A DNA stretch of 64,000 bases from Tolypeutes matacus (GCA_026826555.1 JAKSZT010053764.1:18485533-18549532), one strand, 5' to 3'. Positions 35,706-49,121 are shown, counted from the stretch's first letter. Notes: a model not told the origin generated them from the letters alone. Program-made: numbers and translations.

Positions 35706-36441
35706 TCACTACTAATCCTAGAACATTAAAACACAGTAAGGCATTAAAAAACTTTATCCCAATAAATTCTCCAATTTAGATGAAATGAGCAAATTCCTGA
35801 AAGGATAGAAAGTACCAGAACTGGGAAGCGGCTGTGGCTCAATCAGTAGGGCTCCCGTTTACCATATGGGAGGCCCCGGGTTCGGTTCCCGGGGCCTCCT
35901 GGTGAAGGCAAGCCCACCTGCACGGCGTGGTTAGCTGACCCAGCGAGCACAAGCAGCAAGGGGGGGATAAATGAATAAATAAATAAAATCTTTAAAAAAA
36001 AAAAAAAAAGAAAGTACCAGAACTGGCACAAGAATAAATAGAAAATCTCAATAGCCCGATTTTCAAAGAAAGAAATCAAATATATGATCATGAACCTTCT
36101 AACTGAGAAAACTCTCAGCCTAAATGACTTCTCTGGGGAATTCTATCATATAAAGAAGAAATACCAGTTCTATACAAACTCTTTCAGAAAATAAAGGAAG
36201 AAGAAATATTTCCCAATCTCATTTAAAGAAGCCTGTATTACTCTGATACAAAAACAAACAAACAAGAACAGACATTGACATTATAAGAAAATAAAACTAT
36301 AGAACAATATCCATTATGAACCAAGATGCAAAAATCATTTACAAAATTTTAGGAAGACCAAGTAGGCATGATATCCCATGAATGCAAAAGTGGTTTAACA
36401 ATTATGAATCAGTCAATATAATTTACTATATTAATAGAAAT
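35706..36441 (+). mobile_element. Old sense L1, RT region, split by SINE
   Basis: 'gaattctatcatataaagaa' and 'ctctttcagaaaataaagga' correspond to the N-terminal RT region near 5420-5490 of the sense L1. It is broken by a SINE at 35,825-36,008 and by another insert at 36,442. Confidence 0.82.
35825..36008 (+). mobile_element. tRNA-derived SINE (DAS-like), complete
   Basis: A box 'tggctcaatcag' at 35,835-35,846 and B box 'ggttcggttcc' at 35,879-35,889 form an internal pol III promoter. The GC-rich body and 'ataaataaaatcttt' tail follow. An exact 18-bp duplication 'agaaagtaccagaactgg' flanks it (35,807-35,824 and 36,009-36,026). Confidence 0.97.
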
Positions 36442-36975
36442 GTGGAGCTGTAGAAAAAATATTTATATATTTTCACAGTGAGGGCTTTCTGGGAAAATTT
36501 TACAAAAATTTGGGACCAGGGTTTAAAAGACTTGGGCTTAAAAAATGAGCCTTGAAAGTTATTAAAGGCAGATTAGCTTCTGGGAATTCCGGAGGGATTT
36601 ACTTTCCCTGAGGTATTTGCATTTCAAGGAGGATGCAGAGATCACTAAGACATCTCTAGCTTATAAAGTGAGAGACACTGATTTTATCTTTCTCCTGGAG
36701 AGATTTATTTATATTCCAAAGGGTGAGGACCTGGGATTCTTCCTATTATGCTTCCCCTTCTTCAGAATGGGCAGGGGAGACAGCTGCTCCTTTCACCTTC
36801 AAAAATACTCAAATTCATTTTTGGGGGGTTCTTTGGAATGTCGAGGGTGACATCTGATTCATATCCTATTGTCCCAGGACTGAGAAGTGAGGCAAAGAAA
36901 AACTGGAATGGTTATTACTGCATATAAGTAATAATAATCTGCATTGCTATGGAAACCTTATGCTGGCATTCAGAA
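36442..36975. mobile_element. 534-bp insert in old L1, type unknown
   Basis: The 10-mer 'taatagaaat' occurs at 36,432-36,441 and 36,976-36,985, and L1 sequence reads on from 'actatattaatagaa' to 'taaaggagaaaaaccgtatg' outside it. The insert has no poly(A) tail and no clear inverted ends. I see no coding function; the 77-residue frame at 36,617-36,850 lacks motifs. LTR-type or DNA-type origin are both possible. Confidence 0.55.
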
Positions 36976-36985
36976 TAATAGAAAT

Positions 36986-38640
36986 ATTAAAAACTTAAGA
37001 ATAAAGGAGAAAAACCGTATGATCATTCCAACAGATATAAAAGCCCATGATAATCCCTAAACTGATTCAATGAAATCCTGATCAGAATCCCAGCTGACTT
37101 CTTTGTAGAAATTGACAAGCTGATTGTAAAATTCACATGAAATTGCAAGGGACCAAGTATAACCAAAACAATCCTGAAAAAGAAGAACAAAGTAGGAGGA
37201 TTCACACTTCCCCATTTCAAAATTTACTACAAAGCAACAATAATCAAGACTGTGGTATTGGCACAAGTACAGACATATAGAACAGTGGAATAGAATTGAG
37301 AGTCCAGAAATAAACCCACATACCTATGGTCAACTGATTTTCAACAAAGGCACCAAGCCATTCAATTCAATGGGTAAATAGTGTGGGTGCTGGGACAAAT
37401 GGATAGGAACATGCAAAAGAATGAAGCTGGATCCTTTCCTTATACCATACACAAAAATTAATACATCATGGATCAAAACTCTAAATGGAAGCGCAAAACT
37501 ATAAAATCTTAGAAGAAAATATGATGGTAAATCTTCATGACCTTGGATTTGGCAAAGAATTCTTAGATACAATGCCAAAAACATGAGCAACAAAAGAAAA
37601 AAAGGTAATTTCAACTTCATCAAAATTAAAATCTTTTGTGCTTTAAAGGACACCATCAAGAAAGTGAAAAGAACCCACATGATGGGAGAAATATTTGTAA
37701 ATCACATATCTCATAAGGAATTGTATCTAGAATATATAAAGAAACACTTGCAATCAATAATGAAAAGACAAATAATCCAATTTACAAATAAGCAAAGTAT
37801 CTGAATTGACATTTCTCCCGGGAAGACATACAAACGGCCAATAAGTATGTGAAAAAATGTTCCACTTCTTCATCATCAGGAAAATGCACATCAAAACCAT
37901 TATGAGATACCACTTCACACCGACTAGAATGGCTAAAATTAAAACATAAGATAACAATAAGTGTTGGTGAGGATGTGGAAAAATTGGAATCCTCATGAAC
38001 TGTTTGTAGGCCTGTAAAATTGGGCAGCCCCAACAGAAAACAGTCTGGTGGTTCTTCAAATAATTAAACATAGAATTACTACTCCTAGAAAATGAAAAGA
38101 AGAAAGGTGAAAACACGTCCACACAAAAACTTAAACACAAGTGTTTATAGCAATATTATTCTTCATAGCCAAAAGGTGCAAACAATCCCAAAGTCCATCA
38201 ATAGATGAATGGGTAAACAAAATGTGGTAAATCCATACATTGGCATATTACTCAGCAGTAAAAAGAAACGAAATACTGCTACAACATGGATGAAGGTTGA
38301 AAATGTTATACTAAGTGAAAGAAGCCAGTCATAAAAGCACATACTGTATGATTCCATTCATATGAATGTCCAGAGTAGGGAAATCTATAGAGACAGAAAG
38401 TAAATTAGTGGTTGCTTAGGGCCAGGGATGGGGTGGGGTGGGGTAGGGTGAGGTGGGCTTGGGGAAGAGAAGGCATGTACAATGTGGAGGACAGAGGGCA
38501 ATAGCTAAAGGATATGGGCTTTCTTTCTGAGGTCATGAAAATGTCCTAAAATTGACTGTGGTAATGGATATACAACTGTGTGAATATACTAAAAACCATT
38601 GCATTGTACACTTTAAATGGGTAGATTTTACAGTCTGTCG
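36986..38640 (+). mobile_element. Old sense L1, RT to 3' end
   Basis: It begins with 'aaaaccgtatgatcattcca', the RT region, runs through 'gtggtattggcacaagtaca' and 'ggtaaatagtgtgggtgctg', and reaches 'tccatcaatagatgaatggg' and a G-rich 3' UTR near 38,420-38,460. Frames are fully degraded. It probably continues the element interrupted at 36,441. Confidence 0.85.
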
Positions 38641-38668
38641 TGTATATATATATATATATATATATTTA
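38641..38668. repeat. (TA)n microsatellite at an L1 3' end
   Basis: Alternating TA at the end of an old L1, probably grown from its tail. Confidence 0.9.
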
Positions 38669-38689
38669 TATCTTAATTAAGTTGTTGGA

Positions 38690-40875
38690 TAAAAGCTTAT
38701 GGCAAAATTCACTTATTCATAATAAAACATCTCAGCAAATTGGGAATAGGATGGAACTTTCTCTAACTAACAAAGAACACCATCAAAAAACTTATATGAG
38801 GCACCATATGTTATGGTACAAGACCAAATGCTTTCTACCCAAGTTTAGGAAGAAGGTAAGGGTATTTGCTTTCACCACTTCTTTTCAACATTTTACCAGA
38901 AATCCTAGCTAGTGCAACAAGGCAAGAAAATGAAATAAAAGGGAGAAAGATTTTCTAGGAATAAGCAAATCTATCTTTATTCCCAGATAATATAATAATG
39001 TACATAGAAAAGCCTATGAATCTACAAATAGTTATTAGAACAAGCTATTAAATATATCAAGGACACAGGATACAAAGTCAATATACAAAAATCAATTCTA
39101 TTTCTATATACTAAAAATTAAAATTTTGAAAAAAATACTTTTTAAAGAAGTCCATTTATAATAGCATCAAAAATAAAATACTTAGGAATAAATTTAAGGA
39201 AATATGTGCAAGATTTATACACTAAGTACTATAAAACATTGCTGAGAGAAATTCAAAAAGGCCTAAATACATGGCAAGGTATATGTGTTGATTGACTGGA
39301 GAGCTCAGTATTGTTAAAATGTCAGTTGTTCTCAAATTGACCCATAATTTCAATCACAAAATACCAGCAGGGCTTTCTTAGAGAAACTGACAAGCTCATT
39401 CTAAAATTTATTTGGAATTGCAAAGGATCTAGAATAACCAAAACATTTTTTCAAATGAAGAACATATTTGGAGGACTTTTATTACTTGATTTCAAGACTT
39501 ACTATTACAGCTACAATAATCAAGACAGTATACTTTTGACATTAGGATAGAAATATAGTCAATGGAACAGAATAGAGTCTGGAAATAGAACTACAGTTCT
39601 GTAGTCAGTTAATTTTCAACAAAAGTGCCACAATAACTTAATGGGGAAATGACAGTCATTTCAAAAACAGTACTGGGACAACTGGATATATCTCTATGGA
39701 AAGTTGTGAACCTTGACCCTTACCTCACATTCAATGCAAAATGTCTCAACGATCTAAAGATAAGGGCTAAAAAAACAAAACTTTGTTAAGAAAATAGGGG
39801 AGAAAATCAAATTATCTTGGATTAGGCAAAAAATTCTTAGGTTAAAAAAAGGCACAAACCATAAAATACAATATTGATAAATTGGCCTTCAAAAAAATTG
39901 AAAACTTTTGCTCTTTGAAAGATACCATTAGGGAAATTAAAAGACAAGTCATGAACTGGAAGAAATGTTTGCACAATATATATCTGACAAAGGACTTGTA
40001 TCCAAAATATATTATGATCTCTTATAACTCAATAATTAGAAGACAAAGAAGTGAAAAAAAAAAAAAGCAGGCAAAGTTTTTGAACAGATACTTCACAAAA
40101 GAAGATATATAAATGGCCAATAAGCATATGAAATGATGCTCTACATTACTATTCATTAGGGAAATGCAAATTAAAAACACAATAAAATATTAATATGCAT
40201 CCACTAGAATTGCTAATATTGAAAGAGTGACATTATAAAGGGTTGGCAAGGATGGGAAGCAATTGGAACTCTCATACATTTCTGGCTGGAATACAAAATG
40301 ATAAAGGTATTTAGGAAAGCATTTTGGCTGTTTCTTACAAAGTTAAACATACACTTATCATATGACCCAGCAATTTCACTCCTAGGAATCTACTGAAATG
40401 AAATGAAAGCATACACAAACATTCATAGCAGCATTGTTTAAAATAACAAAAATCCAAAAACAAATTGTGCTATATCCAAATAATGGAAAACTCCTCAGCA
40501 ATAAAGAGATGAATTAGTGACATACAAAATAATATGGATGAACATCAAAAACATCCTTCTAAGTGAAAGCCAAGCCAAAAAAATTCCTAAGTACTCATTT
40601 CATTTACATGACCTTCTAGTAGAGAGAAAACGACAGTGACAGTAGACCAGCTTTCCTGGGGCTGGCCAGGAGTGGGGATGAGTTAGAAGATGAGAGAGGA
40701 TTGACTGCAAAGGGCCACAAAGGAATTTATGATGGTGATAGAAATGTCCTATTCTTTGATTGTAGTAGTGGCCAAAGGACTGCATACATTACTAAAACTT
40801 ATCTAATTGTACACTTAAAATTGGTGAATTTTACTGTAAATTATGCCTTAATAAAGCTGTTTTAATGAAAGTAAC
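38690..40875 (+). mobile_element. Second old sense L1, RT to 3' end
   Basis: Sequence restarts in the RT region ('ggatggaactttctctaact', 'agaaatcctagctagtgcaa') and runs to a 3' UTR with 'ttgtacacttaaaattggtg' and AATAAA near 40,850. All frames are broken. It follows the previous L1 head to tail with only a TA run between. Confidence 0.85.
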
Positions 40876-41025
40876 ATGAACTTATATCTATTCCAAGATG
40901 GCATGATAATACTGTTTATAAATGTATTTTTATATTGTCTTTGTCAGCTGGAAAAATTGGTTAGAAGAGTAGAAAAACTACAGTAGGTACAGGAATAGAT
41001 TCATTTCAAAATCTCATCCTAATAC

Positions 41026-41760
41026 AATGCAGCTGTAAGAAGAAATGAAGTCGTGAAGCATATGGCATGGATGAACCTGGAGGACGTGATGTTGAGTGAA
41101 GCAAGCCAGGCACAAAAGGGCAAATACTGTATGATTGTGCTGTTATGAACTAAATATATTGTGTAAACTCATGGAGTTAATAACTAGAATATAGATCACC
41201 AGAAAATGGAATGAGAGTAGAGAATGGAAAGCTGAGGGTTAATCTGTGCAGAACTGGTAAAATAGTTGTTTGTAAATCTTTGGAAATGAATAGAAATGGT
41301 GAAAGCATATCATAATGTTTGTAACTAACAGAGCTATTACACGGGTATGAGAGTGGTTGAAAGGGTAAGTCTAAGGTCATGCATATTACTAGAAGGAAAG
41401 CTAAAATATGTAACACGGGACTGTATAACACAGTGAAACCTCATGTAAAATTTGAATATGGGTGATATTACAAATATAAGACTGCTTTTATAAAATATAA
41501 ATACAAACTAACTAGAGAGACAGAAACAGAATATTAGCTATGTACAGCAGGGGATGCATAGAGAGACTGAGAGATGAAGAGTTTTGTTTGTTTGTTTGTG
41601 TTTTATTATTATTATTCTTGGAATAGTGAAAATGCTCTAAAAATGACTGAAGTGATGAGTACACAACTATGTGATTATGTTGAATACTAGTGATTGTACA
41701 CTTTGGATGGATTTATGCTTTATTAATATGTATCAATAAAATTGATTTGTTTAGAAAAAC
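41026..41760 (+). mobile_element. Sense L1 3'-end fragment
   Basis: It starts in the ORF2 terminus ('atacaatgcagctgtaagaa', as in the sense L1 near 7595) and passes through a 3' UTR that matches, in reverse, 18,640-18,960. It ends at 'tatcaataaaattgatttgt', the same end as the small insert at 11,193-11,413. Confidence 0.85.
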
Positions 41761-42165
41761 TGAGGAGGGAGAGGGAAGAATAGGTGTAACATGGGACATT
41801 TTTGGGACACATTGAAATTGTTCTACATGGTATTGCAATGACGGATACAAGCTGTTATACGTTTTGTCAAAATCTATAAAATATGTGTGGTGCAAAGTAT
41901 AAACCATAATGTAACTATAGACCATGGTTAGTAGCAATGTTTCAATATGTATTCATCAATTGTAACAAATGTACCACACTAATGAAAGATGTTGTTAATG
42001 GGGGAATGTGTGGGAAGGGGAGGGGGTGGGGTACATGGGAATCCCCTATATTTTTTATTTAACATTTATATAATCTAAAAATAAAAAAATGCTTAAAAAA
42101 CTGATTGACTAAGCTGATGATATTATCTCATAATCTGTAACAAATGTTCCACAATAATGTAGTGT
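41761..42165 (+). mobile_element. Second sense L1 3'-UTR fragment
   Basis: 'ggtgcaaagtataaaccata', 'gaccatggttagtagcaatg' and 'catgggaatcccctatattt' match in reverse the L1 3' end at 1120-1420. An AT-rich end lies near 42,090. A related remnant ('taatctgtaacaaatgttcc') lies at 42,130-42,160. Confidence 0.8.
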
Positions 42166-42169
42166 GTCG

Positions 42170-44420
42170 GAGGAGGAAATCAAGAAAAAAAATACCTTTT
42201 ACAATAGTAGCTAAAAGAATCAAATGCCTAGGAATAAATTTAACTAAAGATGTAAATGACTTATACACAGAAAACTACACAACACTGTTAAAGGAAATCA
42301 AAGAAGACTTAAATAAATGGAAGAATATTCCCTGTTCATGGATAGGAAGACTAAACATCATGAAGATGTCTATCCTCCCCAAACTAATCTACAGATTTCA
42401 TGCAATCCCAATAAAAATCAACACAGCATTTTTTCCTGAATTGGAAAAACTAACTACAAAATTTATTTGGAAGGGTAAGAGGCTCCAAATAGCCAAAGAC
42501 ATTGAAAAAGAAAAATGAAATTGGAGGAATCACACTACCTGACTTTAAAACATACTACAAAGCTACAGTGGTCAAAACTGCATGGTATTGGCACAAGGAT
42601 AGACATAGCGACCAATGGAACCAAATTGAGAGTTCTGATATAGATCCTCGCATATACAGTCATCTGATATTCGATAGGGCCACCAAGCCCACTCAACTGG
42701 GAGAAAATGACCTCTTCAACAAATGGTGCTTGGAGAACTGGATATCCATATCCAAAAGAATAAGAGAGGAACACCATCTCATACCTCATACAAAAATCAA
42801 CTCAAGATGGATCAAAGATGTAAATATAAGAGCCAAGACCATAAAGACCTTGGAAGATAAGGTAGGGAAGACCTATTACAGGATCTTGTAATAGAAAATG
42901 GTTTCATGAACTTCACACCCAAAGCATGAGCAGTGAAAGAAAAAAAATAGGTAAATGGGATCTCCTCAAAATTAAAAACTTTTGTACCTCAAAGGAGGTT
43001 AGCAAGAAAACGAAAAGGCAGCCTACCCAATGGGAGAAAATATTTGGCAACCATATATCTGATAGGAGCCTAATATCCAGCATACATAAAGAAATTCTAC
43101 ACGTTGAAAATAAAAAGACAAAATATGGGCAAGCGACTTGAAAAGACACTTCTCCAAGGAAGAAATACAAATGGTTAAAAAGCACATGAAAAGATGCTCA
43201 ACATCACTAGCTGTTAGGGAAATGCAAATCAAAACTACAATGAGATACCATCTTATACCCATTAGACTGGCAGCTATTTAAAAAAACAGAGGACTACAAG
43301 TGTTGGAGGGAATGTAGAATGGTCCAGCCATTGTGGAGGACAGTTTGGCAGTTCCTCAAAAAACTAACTATAGAACTGCCATATGATCCAGTAATTCCAC
43401 TGCTGGGTATATACCCAGGAGAACTGAAAGCAAAGACATATGCATACCAATGTTCATGGTGGCATTATTCACTATTGCCAAAAGTTGGAAATGAACCCAA
43501 ATGCCCATTAACAGATGGATAAACAAAATGTGGCACATACATACAATGGAATATTACTCAGCTGTAAGAAGGAATACAGTGCTAACACACAGGATAACAT
43601 GGATGCATCTGGAGGATCTTATGCTGAGTGAAGCAAGCCAGGCATTGAAGGACGAATATTACGTGACCTCACTGATATGAATTAAGCAAATTGAGCAGAA
43701 TCAGAGAGCTATTGTCCGGAAGAAGGGTTTACAGAAAATAGAAAGGGAGAAGGTTGTGAGCCAACACCCATACAGATGTAATCTATGATAAGGTGAAAGT
43801 GTGTAGTTGCACATTGAAGGGATATGACAGGAGGGTAGTGATATTATTGGTTGTGCAGTGCAGGTTTGATAGGTGGGTAGATTGGAGAGGGTGGGTTGGA
43901 AGGTCCAGGGAACTGGGGGGAGGGTTGGGAGAGGGACAAGGTAAGCACTGGGATTGGCAGGTATGTGGTTGAAAGTACAAAGTTGGGAATGCTCTTATGG
44001 CAATATGACAAGGAAGGGATACAGGTTTAGGGTGTTGGATGAGGGGGCATTCGAGACAGGGTGCACCTGGAGCACGCTTCTAGGGAGTGTGTGAGTGGTC
44101 ATTTTATTATAATGACTACCATACTGGGGAGGACCGATATGTTTACAGAGGGGCAGGAGTCTCTCGAGAGCATAGGCGATTCCTAATAGGGGAGGACAAA
44201 CTAGAGTGTCAAGACCTCAGTGTTGTTGCAAGTAACTATGAATCTTGTCATCCAAGGAGTGAGCTGGGGGGCCGCCGTGGGCCCCAATGGCCTTTCTGAA
44301 GCCTCTAGTTGCCAGATGAGAAGGGAATAGCACAATCTTCAATGGTCCAGTTTTCTCCTCTTTCTAAACATTAAAAAACAAAACCAAAAAACAAAACCAA
44401 AAAACAAACAAAAAATTCAC
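42170..44420 (+). mobile_element. 5'-truncated sense L1
   Basis: It begins inside the RT region ('aggaggaaatcaagaaaaaa') and continues to a long G-rich 3' UTR (43,690-44,340) and an A/C-rich tail ending near 44,417. It is less decayed than the old L1 run before it, with two long overlapping frames. It is 5' truncated, as most L1 insertions are. Confidence 0.9.
42190..43690 (+). pseudogene. L1 ORF2 C-terminal part, pseudogene
   Basis: Frames 42,144-42,518 ([40 protein letters not shown]) and 42,502-42,891 ([39 protein letters not shown]) cover RT thumb and C-terminal sequence and are joined by a frameshift near 42,510. MVQPLWRTVWQFLKKLTIEL and the LLGIYPGELKAKT block lie at 43,319-43,522. The catalytic RT box is upstream and absent. 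No activity is possible. Confidence 0.9.
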
Positions 44421-45070
44421 CTCAGGATGCCCTTAATGTTAAAAAAAAAACAAAAACGTTTTTCTCTAGTTTCTTTGAGAGGATAACAAAGCTCAGTAAC
44501 ATTCTTGCAGCTCTCCTGCTGCTAAAGTGAGTGCAACAGAGACTTTCACCTTAAGGATGGACTCCTGACTGAGAGCTGAGTCTTTCTCAAGAAAAGTCTG
44601 TCTATAATGCAAAACCTGCCCCTAGATTGCTTAAAGTTTATCGCAGCTGGGGTTCTGAGAGGACTCTGGCAGAATATGGCCAAGGAGAAGTCCCTCTGTG
44701 GCACAAATCTAAATCACCTTCTTGCCCTATGAGGCTGATCACAAACAGATCGCTAGGATGTGAACTGCATTTTAACTTTATAGAGCTTCAGAAGGGCTCT
44801 CCAGAGTAAAGTTTTTTCTTTATTAATTTGAGAGACATATCAGTATTTTCAAGAATGAAGAAAACTTTGGCCTTAAATATGCAATGAAAAAAAATTATAG
44901 GTATGTAGAAAACTACCAAAGTTTTACATTTCATTTATTCTTCCTTTGATAGACTGTGTAGCACTGTTCCAAATTCAGGTAAGATGTTCTTCTCTTCTTT
45001 AGGGTGTAGCTTTCAAATGTACCTCTGTTCCCCATAGGAACAAGTGAGTGTAAGGATTAGAGACTAGAAG
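44421..45070. other. No recognisable feature
   Basis: Unassigned sequence after the L1 tail. Confidence 0.5.
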
Positions 45071-45074
45071 GAGG

Positions 45075-45335
45075 CAGATCAACAAAGTGGTTAAGAGGGT
45101 AGTCTCTGGAGTCACATTCCCTTGGTTTGTTTCAAATCCTAACTCTGGCATTCATTAGATGTGTGGCCTAGGGAAAATTATTTAATCTTTCTGTGTCTGT
45201 TTCCTTATCTGAAATATGGGGATGACAGTACCTACATAAAGAGTTGTTACAAGGATAAAGTAAAATATTACCCATATAAAACAGAACAGTGTAGATACTG
45301 TTAATACTGAAAATGCTTGTATTAGGATTGGGTAC
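45075..45335 (+). mobile_element. MIR SINE (sense)
   Basis: 'acaaagtggttaagagggta', 'ctctggcattcattagatgt', 'gtggcctagggaaaattatt' and 'tgttacaaggataaagtaaa' follow MIR from head to core. Confidence 0.88.
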
Positions 45336-48300
45336 AACTGTGAGACAGAAAACAAGTTCAATGTCTATTTCTTTCGCATGTAAAGATAGTGCAGGGCAGT
45401 ATAGTGGTCTCATAATCGCTAGGGATGTAGTCTCCTATTTTGTTGCTCCATGAGCTTGGCTTGGTCCAAGTTTGTGGCATCCTTGTTCTGAGCAGGATGG
45501 AGGAGAGAATGAAATGATGAAGGGGCAAAGAGGCAGGTGCCTTTGAAAGAAGATTTCTTTGAAGTGACCCTGTGAACACTTCTGCCTACGTTCCATTAAC
45601 AAGAGCTGTTATGAGACTCCACCTAGCTGCAAGCCAGATTGGAAAAGATCTTCAGGCCCAGCACCAACCAGAAGTAATTCTAGTATCAAAATACAAGGGG
45701 AGATTACTAAGCAGTTTCTGCCAGACTATTCCACCAATGTTAGCTATTGTTACTTTGTTACCTAACTGGCTCCCATATCAGTCTGCAGACCTGATAGTTC
45801 TCCTAACTCATGTGCTTTCTTTTGATTGGGCCTCTTCATTGAATCTGCCTCTGAAATTTATATTTATAAAACTGAGCTCATTATTTTATTATCCTCTCTT
45901 CTCCCCTTCTAAATGTTCTGCTCAAAGTATAATACTATCCTTTTATATTCATCCCTATACTCATCATTTTGAGATATTTACTAATTTATTCTATGTCTTT
46001 CTTCTTCAACTAGTCTGTGAGCTTATTTGGTATCATCAAAGTCCCAACAGGAAACAGATGGCATACTAGAAATAGGGTAATTTGAGGTGAGTTAAAGTAC
46101 AAAGGGCCTATTTACTAAGATGTGGGTGTATGGGAACCACAAAGGATGGCGCAGTAACCTAGAGAACAGTCAAGCTGTTACCATCCCTAAACCCAAAGGG
46201 AAGAGGTGAGGAAGAATCTTCAAAGGATATAGCTATCTTGAAGCAAATACCCTGACCTCACTCTTCTCCCTCCCCACCTACAATCTCTTGCCAGACCTGT
46301 CCATCGATGGAAATCACTGGCAATCAGAGGGCACAGAAATGCAATGATGTGGTCCATGGGGGTTAGCTTCTTGAAAAGAGGGTGAAGAGTAGAGGATGAA
46401 TGTGTACAAATAGAAGATATCTGGAAAAGGGATGGACTTTTAGTTATTTTGTATCTTCCCTTCCTCATTGTTCCCTACCTCCATATCTCCCCATAATTGG
46501 GAATTGAGTATTTTTCATGCTCAGTCCATTTTTATGTATTGTCACTATTTCCTTCATACAAATTTTTAAAAGAATATGTTCTCTCACTACTCCTAGCCAT
46601 AGCCTTAATCCAAATCTTAATCATTATCTTGCTTCTAGAGCTCCTTCCCTTACAGTTTCTGGTTGGTTCACTCTCCACAAATGGAAAAACAAGCAAATCA
46701 ACTTTTGAATCCACAATACTTCTATAAACCACAGTGACCCTCTTTGTTGGTTATACTTTTTGACTACATTTTCCCACCTTTATCTTGCTTCATTGTAGTT
46801 GACATCAGATTGTGGGTATTTAAGCAAGGTTCCTGTCAACCCCCTTTCCAAGAGTTACAACTTCAAGCCTACCTTACCTATTTCTGACAGGTAGTATATG
46901 TTTTGAAGTCTAAAATAAACTTTCAGGAATTTCTTTTCCAAAGGTGATTGCCAAATATAGGGGTGTGACTTAAGAGATGCCAATAAATGGCGATGTTTTG
47001 ATTATAACTTTAAAAATATTCTTCTATAAACTTTTGAGTATTGCCTTAGTTTACTGTCATCAGTGAGAACTCCCAGTCAGAACAAGCTCCATTTCTGATC
47101 CACTTATTTATGCATCATTCAGTTCTGCCACTGGTTCCTTAGAAGATGAGGTAGTTTTTGGCTTTTTTACAAACAGTGCTTCCTATTACATTGTTGGGTC
47201 ATTGTATCAGTGCTAAATACAAAGAAAAGGATATGAACATTTAAGGTGATTTGAATTTTAAAACAATCTTTTTGATTGATTTCAGGAGAGTTTAATCTTA
47301 TTCATGTTCAAAAATAGGCATGTTTAACCAAATGAAAAATCCTTTGTCACAGACTGTTTTATGTATCTTTTTAATTATTCACATGGACATTTCTTGTCTT
47401 TCATCAATCCAGCAAAAATTAGTGGTTTCTCTTTAAAGGCTATTTCCTCTGGGTGAGGAATGATATTACACTTAACATGAAGTCTATACTAATTGTGTCA
47501 CACATTTGAAGTACAAATAGTGTACCCCTGAAATGTGAATCCAATTGTTTTTAACTTTTTTATAATATGTAATTTTTTAATCAAGTAAAGATTGCAGTGC
47601 CAAATTAGGGTACTGAGTTCAAGTGCACTTAAGCAATCATCTTAAAAATTTTTATTAGTTTTTTTCCTGTCTTTGTGAAACTAGTAAACAAAGCCCACAA
47701 TTCTCAATGGATTTCTATATTTTTCTGGTTAACCAATCTTCCTTTAAAAAAGAAGGAAAAACAAACTATTTGAGACAAATTATTTTACTTTCAGTTTTTC
47801 TCTATTTCAGGGCCATTTATACATAAAGCACTGTGCTTAGGGATTATGTTTTCAAAGGTTCTTAGAAAATATGGGGTATCCGAAAAAAATTTGCTTTGAA
47901 ATATGAAAACTGCAAAATAAAAATGCACAAATACTGATTCCCATGTCGTATGTAGTCAATTCTTAATTTATATATATTTTATGTGAAATGTGGGTGCGCA
48001 TGTCAGATGTAAACCAAAACTAAGTTCTAGTCAGTATTTTCATATTAAGCCAGATCTCTGAAAGTCTTAAAACTGGCATTAATTCCCTTTATCGAAGATG
48101 ATACTAGGTAACATTTCAAATTGCTTGGAGGTGTTTTAGATTTCACTGTAAGGTGTTTAATTTTGTGATCCCTGTCCCTCAAAACAAAAATGACAGTAAG
48201 CATAATAAAACATAATTTGTGGAAAAATATTCCATGCACATAAATTCCTTTTAAAACAAAAAAAGGCATCAAAAGAGACAAATTCATGCAACTTCAGTGA

Positions 48301-49120
48301 TCTTTATTTTTTTCTTCATTAATGAATGCAGTTAGTTGGTAATAAATATAAGGGTGAAAAAAAAATCCACCTTACATACTGTTAACAGTTGATATAAGCA
48401 TTCAAAGCAACAATTTAAATGTGGGCTTTATATAGTATTGTGATCTTGGGGAGGTAGTTGACATGTTCCAATGGGAAGCTATTTTTGGTGTAATATTTAA
48501 AATAGGAATAAGGGTGATATAGGAGCTTGAGACATGAGATTCTACATTACATTAAAAAAAAGAAAAAAAAAGGTACAGGGAGAGAACAAGTTTAAGAAGA
48601 ATCTGGAAGTTAAACACGTTTGGATCAAATAAAATCACACTTCTGGCAAACAATTTTCGACAATTTTGAGTGAAAATAAAACACTCTTCAGCATATATAT
48701 ATCACATTAATTGCTAATTATACAAATTAGTCTTTATCACAGTTCAAATTCATTATCTTGAAAGAAATGCTGGTAGAAGTATCTATTAATTTTATTTATA
48801 ATAAGTACTCAAAGTTTTTCTTACTTTCACAAAAGTATTAAATGGATATATCTATTTATTTAGTATTTTGAATCAATTCACTTGCTATTCCATCATTTAA
48901 AAATCCATCAAAATTACAATTTTGGAATCGAGGTCATTCAGGTCTTTTAATCCTTGGTTTACAAAAAGTGGGCTAATGAGGTAAGTAAATATATTAATAA
49001 ATTATTCTAAATTATTTTGGGGGTTTTAGGGCAGGTATTTACATTTAATGCATATATTATGTGCATTATATTTCAATTTTGACTATCATAAGCACTAAGT
49101 AAGTACTACCCTAAACAAGT
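45336..49120. other. Mostly unassigned; possible L2 remnant
   Basis: No gene is supported over 3.8 kb. A frame of 165 residues at 45,572-46,069 has no known motif, and its latter part overlaps what looks like an L2-like tail ('caactagtctgtgagctt' near 46,007-46,024). The rest is AT-rich DNA without clear repeats. Confidence 0.45.
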
Positions 49121-49121
49121 C

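Noticed and set aside
45572..46069. 165-residue open frame, one of the longest outside L1
   Set aside because: No motif or familiar sequence, low-complexity hydrophobic C-terminal part overlapping a likely L2-like tail, and no promoter or splice context. Probably chance.
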